This document shows positions 6,579 to 10,324 of a stretch of DNA of 10,324 bases, piece by piece. Where the stretch lies: assembly GCA_035542775.1 (NCBI GenBank), contig DATKKX010000111.1, positions 1 through 10,324 on the forward strand. Reading direction: 5' to 3'. This DNA comes from DATKKX01 sp035542775. GTDB lineage: Bacteria > Planctomycetota > Phycisphaerae > UBA1845 > UTPLA1. A program made the position numbers and the translations under genes. How positions within the stretch are numbered: position 1 is the stretch's first letter; every line of letters starts with the position of its first letter. The notes below the pieces were generated by a model that was not told the origin of the DNA, searched no databases, and was given only the letters and a program-made list of their open reading frames with translations.

Positions 6579-6605
6579 ACGCGATCATCCGAAAGAGGGC
6601 GGGAC

Positions 6606-8132
6606 ATGAGCTGCCAAAGGATAGCAAACACGGTAATGCTGGCGCTGGTTCTCGTGGTCGGACAGGTATGCGTTCGGGCGCAAACGGTGACGGAGTCGCC
6701 GGGCGACAATCCGACCCCGCCGCCGGAGGCCAAACTCTCCGCGGCAGAGATCGAGCAACTCGTCGCTCCCATCGCATTGTACCCGGACGTGCTCATCGCC
6801 CAGATTCTGCCGGCGGCGACGTTCCCGACGGACGTGGTGCTGGCCGCCCGCTGGCTGCGATTCAACCCGGCCATGGCCGGACTGGACGAAAAGCCGTGGG
6901 ACGAATCCGTCAAAGTGTTGTGCCACTATCCCAACGTGCTGTTCAAAATGGATGAAGACCTGGACTGGACTAACGCCCTGGGGGCGGCGTTTCTGGCCCA
7001 GCAGGACGACGTCATGAACGCCATCCAGCGGGGCCGCGAAAAGGCCCAAGCTGACGGCCTTCTGAAAACAAACGAGCAACAGACCGTCGTCGTTGAAGAG
7101 GATGCCGTTCGCATCGTGCCGACTCAGGCGGATGTCGTCTATGTGCCGCAATACAACCCGGAGGTTATCTACGTCGACAGCGGCGTCAGCACCGGCGCGG
7201 TGGCGGCGGCATCGGCCATCAGCTTCGGTACAGGCATGGCGTTGGGCGCCTGGCTGAACATGGATTGCAACTGGCACGGGAGCAACGTGTACTATTGCCA
7301 GCCCGGCTACTGGGGCGGCTGGGCCCACAGAGGCACGGTGGCCTGGGGCGAGGGCTGGGCGGCAGGCGTTGGACCGCGTCGCGCCTTTGCTGTCGGAGAA
7401 GATCGGGGAGTCGTCGCCGGCCCGCGAGGCGGGGCCGCTTGGGGGCCTAACGGCGGAGCAGTCTGGCACCGGCCCGCCGTGGCCACGCCGATGCCGGCCT
7501 TTAGCGGCCGCTACGCCGGATACGGCGCCCGCTACGGCGGTCGATATGGCTCCAACAACCAAGTCAATCTCAACCGTACTATCAATAACACGAGCATCGA
7601 CCGCGGTAATCGGACAAGCATCAGTGGTGGCGATCGGACCAGCGTTAGTCGCGGCGACCGGACAAGCATTACCGGAGGCGACAGGGCCAGCGCGGGTGCC
7701 GGCCAAAGAGCAGACCGCATCGGCGGAGGCAGCGCGCAGCAACTTCCCGCGGGTGGCTCCAGGGCGTCGGGTCTCGGCTCTGACGCCGGCCGATCCGCCG
7801 GAAGATCCAGCGCGTTTGACTCGCGCGGCGGTGGGTCGCAGCTCGGCGCATATGGCCAGCGGGGCCAGCAGAGTAGAAGCACAGCCCGGAGCGGCGGCGG
7901 TTCGCCGAGGCCGTCGTCCCCTGCACCGCGGGTTCAGCCGAGCCGCTCATCGTCGCGGCAGCCTTCGTCGTATACGCCGCGGAGCATGTCCAGCGGGTCG
8001 TCCGTTTCGTCGCGTTCGAGCGCATTCAGCAGCGGGCGGAGCGGTGGACAGACGCGTCAGTACAGCAGTCGCGGCGCGGCCAGCCGGGGCTTCGGCGGCG
8101 GGGGCGGACGCCGCGGCGGAGGGCGGCGATAA
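6606..8132 (+). CDS. DUF3300 family exported protein with Gly/Ser/Arg-rich tail
   Basis: 508 residues; ATG with GAGGG 6 nt upstream. Signal peptide residues 1-25, likely cut at VRA|QT. The DUF3300 domain spans about 44-195: LSAAEIEQLVAPIALYPDVLIAQIL, then ATFPTDVVLAARWL, KPWDESVKVLCHYPNVL, LGAAFLAQQDDVMNAIQ and VRIVPTQADVVYVPQYNPEVIYV. Residues 196-300 are Gly/Trp/Ala-rich with a Cys pair (221, 231), as often follows this domain. From about 300 on the sequence is low complexity: Gly/Tyr-rich, then eight-residue repeats RTSIxGGD (328-367), then Ser/Arg/Gly-rich, ending in a basic Gly/Arg tail. The function of DUF3300 is unknown; the protein probably sits in the periplasm or at the cell surface. 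The DUF2950 gene follows after 52 bases, a common pairing. Confidence 0.92.
   Translation: MSCQRIANTVMLALVLVVGQVCVRAQTVTESPGDNPTPPPEAKLSAAEIEQLVAPIALYPDVLIAQILPAATFPTDVVLAARWLRFNPAMAGLDEKPWDESVKVLCHYPNVLFKMDEDLDWTNALGAAFLAQQDDVMNAIQRGREKAQADGLLKTNEQQTVVVEEDAVRIVPTQADVVYVPQYNPEVIYVDSGVSTGAVAAASAISFGTGMALGAWLNMDCNWHGSNVYYCQPGYWGGWAHRGTVAWGEGWAAGVGPRRAFAVGEDRGVVAGPRGGAAWGPNGGAVWHRPAVATPMPAFSGRYAGYGARYGGRYGSNNQVNLNRTINNTSIDRGNRTSISGGDRTSVSRGDRTSITGGDRASAGAGQRADRIGGGSAQQLPAGGSRASGLGSDAGRSAGRSSAFDSRGGGSQLGAYGQRGQQSRSTARSGGGSPRPSSPAPRVQPSRSSSRQPSSYTPRSMSSGSSVSSRSSAFSSGRSGGQTRQYSSRGAASRGFGGGGGRRGGGRR
7587..7706 (+). repeat. 24-bp tandem repeat inside the DUF3300 gene
   Basis: Five consecutive 24-base units start at 7587, 7611, 7635, 7659 and 7683 and encode NTSIDRGN, RTSISGGD, RTSVSRGD, RTSITGGD and RASAGAGQ. 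The middle three are the closest to each other; the first and last are diverged. The unit is a whole number of codons, so changes in copy number would keep the frame. Confidence 0.75.
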
Positions 8133-8184
8133 ACCGGAGTTGTGGGAAACTGGATTTGATCCCGAATGTGCGGAGAGCTAAACC

Positions 8185-9141
8185 ATGCGTAATCGTTCTT
8201 TGTTCACACTCCTGACGTGTTTTGCCGGCGGGGTGCTGCTGTGCGCGGGTGCATCCGCTGTCCGAGCGCAGGCTTCGGACCAACTCCGCTTTGATACGCC
8301 GGAGGATGCGATGAAGGCGCTGCTCGAGGCCACTAAGGCCAAGGATCGCCCGCAAATGCGCAAGATCTTCGGCGTGGAGCCTGGTGAGCTCGCCTCGGGC
8401 GACGAGGTCCAGGATCAGGCCGATCTCGACCAGTTTGCGAAGCACCTTGCGGCAGCGGCCAAGCTCGTCAAGGAAGGTGACGATCGGGTCATTCTTCAAG
8501 TCGGGCCGGAGGCCTATCCTTTCCCCGTGCCGCTGGTTCGCAAGGACGGAAAGTGGTACTTCGACACGCCGGCCGGCAAGGAAGAAATACTGAACCGTCG
8601 GATCGGCGAGAACGAGATCAAGGCCATGGCGGTCTGCCGTGGGTACGCCGCGGCGCAGCGCGAATACCATTCGCAGGACTGGAATGGCGACGGCGTTGTC
8701 GAGTACGCCCAGCGGCTGGCCAGCACGCCTGGCAAGAAAGACGGGCTGTACTGGGAAACGTCGGAGGACGAACCACCCAGCCCGTTGGGCCCCATGGTCG
8801 CGGAGGCCCAGGCGGAAGGCTATGGCAAGGCGACGTCGCGACTGACGACGCAGCCCTCGACCGGGCCGCGGCCGTACCACGGATACTGCTACAAGGTGCT
8901 CACGCGGCAGGGCCCGCACGCCCCGGGCGGCAAGTTTGACTACGTGATCAACGGTCACATGGTGGCGGGCTTCGCGCTCGTGGCTTGGCCCGTCGATTAT
9001 GATTCGTCCGGGGTGATGACCTTTATCCTGAACACGAACGGCAAGCTCTATCAGAAAGACCTGGGAGAAAAAACCGCCGAGATCGCTCGGGACATGACGG
9101 AATACGACCCCGACGAAACCTGGGCATTGGTGAAGGATTGA
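8185..9141 (+). CDS. DUF2950 family exported protein
   Basis: 318 residues; ATG with GGAGAG 7 nt upstream (8172-8177). Signal peptide residues 1-28, likely cut at VRA|QA. The rest is one DUF2950 domain with its usual blocks in order: FDTPEDAMKALLEA (36-49), SGDEVQD, YPFPVPLVRKDGKWYFDTPAGKEEI (111-135), RRIGENEI, DWNGDGVVEYA (165-175, an acidic loop resembling a calcium-binding DxNxDG motif), DGLYW, PLGPMVAEA, PYHGYCYKVLTRQGPHAPGG, SGVMTFILNTNGKLYQKDLG (275-294) and a final DPDETW. Length is normal. Function is unknown. It is probably cotranscribed with the DUF3300 gene 52 bases upstream and acts in the same compartment. It converges with the minus-strand STAS gene 28 bases downstream. Confidence 0.94.
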   Translation: MRNRSLFTLLTCFAGGVLLCAGASAVRAQASDQLRFDTPEDAMKALLEATKAKDRPQMRKIFGVEPGELASGDEVQDQADLDQFAKHLAAAAKLVKEGDDRVILQVGPEAYPFPVPLVRKDGKWYFDTPAGKEEILNRRIGENEIKAMAVCRGYAAAQREYHSQDWNGDGVVEYAQRLASTPGKKDGLYWETSEDEPPSPLGPMVAEAQAEGYGKATSRLTTQPSTGPRPYHGYCYKVLTRQGPHAPGGKFDYVINGHMVAGFALVAWPVDYDSSGVMTFILNTNGKLYQKDLGEKTAEIARDMTEYDPDETWALVKD

Positions 9142-9169
9142 CGCGGCTGGGCTGTCCGGCCGGGGGTGT

Positions 9170-9514
9170 TCAGGTTTCAGCCTGCGGTCGGTCCTCCTGT
9201 ATCTCGAACAGCTTGTCGAGTCGAGTGATGGCAATGACCTGACGCACCGGCGCCTGGAGGTTCATGAGCACCAGCCGCTGCCCCCGTCCCTTGAACTGCT
9301 GCGACAGCTCCACGAACTCGCCGAGCGACAGGCTGACCATGAAATAGACCATGGACATGTCGAGAAACAAGGGAAGTTGCGGAGATTGCTTGCCGGCCGT
9401 TTCGATGCTCTTACGAACAGCGTCCATATTCGAGTCGTCCAGATGGTCCCGCAGGACGCGAATCACGACCCTGTCCGGCTGGCACTCGACCTCGATGGGT
9501 GACGGATCTGGCAT
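9170..9514 (-). CDS. STAS-domain protein (anti-sigma-factor-antagonist-like)
   Basis: A single cytoplasmic STAS domain, the SpoIIAA/RsbV fold that typically binds a partner kinase or anti-sigma factor and is switched by serine phosphorylation. It has 114 residues from ATG 9514, which has AGGAG 6 nt upstream (9521-9525). The alternative ATG at 9535 (121 residues) overlaps the upstream gene's stop as ATGA but lacks a clear ribosome site. Using the 121-residue numbering, the block LDMSMVYFMVSLSLGEFV (58-75) aligns with the SpoIIAA segment around FMDSSGLG. The phosphoserine position is kept (Ser68), the preceding Asp is Val67, and the following Ser-Gly is Leu-Ser. The C-terminal part RLVLMNLQAPVRQVI and TRLDKLFEI is typical. 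No kinase, phosphatase or sigma factor lies nearby. It shares a transcript with a DUF4136 lipoprotein. Confidence 0.9.
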   Translation of the reverse strand: MPDPSPIEVECQPDRVVIRVLRDHLDDSNMDAVRKSIETAGKQSPQLPLFLDMSMVYFMVSLSLGEFVELSQQFKGRGQRLVLMNLQAPVRQVIAITRLDKLFEIQEDRPQAET

Positions 9515-9520
9515 GGCCTG

Positions 9521-9525
9521 CTCCT
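9521..9525 (-). promoter_or_regulatory. Ribosome-binding site deciding the STAS start
   Basis: AGGAG on the minus strand, 6 bases before ATG 9514. The other candidate start at 9535 has nothing comparable upstream and could only be reached by coupling to the preceding gene. Confidence 0.5.
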
Positions 9526-9531
9526 GGGCAC

Positions 9532-10062
9532 TCATTTGGGCGGGAAGTCTTTCATCAGTCGTTGGACGGCCGTGTTGAGTCGCTTATTCCTGACCTCCGT
9601 TGTTGCGTCGGGAAGGATGCGTGCCTGGGCCACGGCGCGCCAGATGAGCTTCCCGCTTTGCGGCTCGAGGACGTCGAGCACCAGCGAGCCTTCGTTGAAC
9701 ACCTCTCCATGCGGGTTCACGCCGGAATCCGTCTTCTCGCGCTTGCCAATTCGACAATCCACCCAGAAGTTGGCGGACTGGGGGGAGGCGGGGGCAAAGC
9801 CCTTGGCGGCGAGCTCCTTCTCGACGAGCCGGTGGAGCATTTGCACGAATTCCACGTTGCCGAACGGAGGATTCGCCGGGTCGATTGATGGGGATGGCGA
9901 CCACGCGTACGTCGGCCCAAGACCGGAGAGTTTGACCCCCGGCCCATATCGTGAAGAGGCTGTGATCGGCTCCGTGTCGCTGCATCCCGCTGAGATTGTC
10001 GCCCCAACGAGCGCCATGGCGGCGCAAACGGATCGTACGGATAAGCACTGTCTGAGCGTCAT
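9532..10062 (-). CDS. DUF4136 domain lipoprotein
   Basis: 176 residues from ATG 10062, which has AGGAG at 10072-10076, 9 nt upstream; the earlier in-frame ATG at 10101 lacks this site. The signal sequence runs MTLRQCLSVRS, hydrophobic core, SAGC with Cys27 as the probable lipidated residue (Ser at -3 is tolerated but not ideal). DUF4136 features follow: GLGPTYAWSPSP (47-58), LVEKELAAKGFAP (79-91), ANFWVDCRIG (97-106), EGSLVLDVLEPQSGKLIWRAVAQARI (124-149) and a last helix with VQRLMKDFPP. The function of DUF4136 is unknown; it is found in many envelope lipoproteins. The stop is within 20 bases of the STAS start, so the two genes are cotranscribed. Confidence 0.9.
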   Translation of the reverse strand: MTLRQCLSVRSVCAAMALVGATISAGCSDTEPITASSRYGPGVKLSGLGPTYAWSPSPSIDPANPPFGNVEFVQMLHRLVEKELAAKGFAPASPQSANFWVDCRIGKREKTDSGVNPHGEVFNEGSLVLDVLEPQSGKLIWRAVAQARILPDATTEVRNKRLNTAVQRLMKDFPPK

Positions 10063-10154
10063 GCGATTTTTCTCCTGGAAGACGTTCCCGATCATGCTCA
10101 CCTGCTGTGGTCACCCGGTCAACGGACCGGGAGCTTCGAAAAGCATGATGATAT

Positions 10155-10183
10155 ACAATGGACTCGAAGAGGCCCCGAGTCAA
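10155..10183 (-). promoter_or_regulatory. Weak promoter candidate for the DUF4136-STAS unit
   Basis: On the minus strand TTGACT (10183-10178) is followed after 17 bases by CATTGT (10160-10155), which matches the -10 consensus at only 3 of 6 positions. The spacer carries an inverted repeat, GACTCG (10161-10166) with CGAGTC (10176-10181), that could be an operator. The leader would be about 85 bases. Confidence 0.25.
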
Positions 10184-10324
10184 ACCGCGCACCTCCGATC
10201 GAGCCGGATCGTTCGAGGACCTGGGCGCACCACGGGGGTCTCAGCAACACAGGACATAGAGCGGCGGGGACCTGGCCTATCCGCTTGTCCGGCGAAATCA
10301 TCAAGGCACTTCGTGCCGCGGTAA
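10184..10324. other. Right edge, nothing recognised
   Basis: No supported gene. The minus strand has a frame open from the window edge to a stop near 10184 that could be the tail of a gene starting outside the window, but it resembles no family. A small hairpin, GGCAC/GTGCC around three bases, lies at 10305-10317. Confidence 0.3.

Noticed and set aside
7587..7706. CRISPR-like array
   Set aside because: The repeat units are contiguous with no spacers and are in-frame coding repeats of the DUF3300 gene.
6585..7742. Minus-strand frame of 385 codons opposite the DUF3300 gene
   Set aside because: The plus strand encodes a clear DUF3300 domain with signal peptide and ribosome site; the reverse frame has no family match.
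8026..9234. Minus-strand frame of 402 codons opposite the DUF2950 gene
   Set aside because: It covers a well-recognised DUF2950 gene and has shadow-type composition rich in Arg, His and Leu.

Overview
The window is GC-rich bacterial chromosome that looks like ordinary housekeeping and envelope genes. The organism is probably a Planctomycetota member of the Phycisphaerae type. That rests on GC content, several small unrecognised lipoproteins, loose gene packing with decayed intergenic stretches, and TTGACT/TATGCT-type promoters. It is inference, because no rRNA or other phylogenetic marker is present; Acidobacteriota and deltaproteobacterial lineages remain possible.

Layout. Bases 1-2126 (+) hold the end of a sugar ABC importer operon: a 5'-truncated RbsA/MglA-type double ATPase whose stop overlaps the start of an RbsC-type permease (ATGA). 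Bases 2127-2545 are non-coding or nearly so and contain a clear sigma-70-like promoter (2321-2349) and a leader hairpin. These serve a 242-residue exported protein of unknown family (2546-3274) with a lipoprotein-like N-terminus and a hydrophobic C-terminus. A strongly structured convergent region (3275-3647), with a probable intrinsic terminator at 3374-3428, separates it from a small minus-strand lipoprotein (3648-3989).

Bases 3990-4780 look like decaying DNA. They hold a frameshifted antisense remnant of a LOG-family (lysine-decarboxylase-like Rossmann) protein, a few tiny open frames and a REP-like palindrome. A complete pyruvate kinase (4781-6199, +) follows. Its 3' end abuts a second antisense remnant, the N-terminal ~60 residues of a DUF4239 (bestrophin-like) membrane protein (6184-6402).

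Bases 6606-9141 (+) hold a DUF3300 gene followed by a DUF2950 gene, two exported protein families that commonly sit together and lack an assigned function. The DUF3300 protein has a low-complexity tail with an internal 24-bp tandem repeat. Convergent to them on the minus strand is a two-gene unit (10062 down to 9170): a DUF4136 lipoprotein and a STAS-domain (anti-sigma-factor-antagonist-like) protein.

I found no convincing new defence, mobile or biosynthetic system, CRISPR array, tRNA or insertion sequence. The items most worth a second look are the two gene remnants flanking pyruvate kinase, the hairpin-rich intergenic regions, the DUF3300/DUF2950 pair and the STAS/DUF4136 pair.
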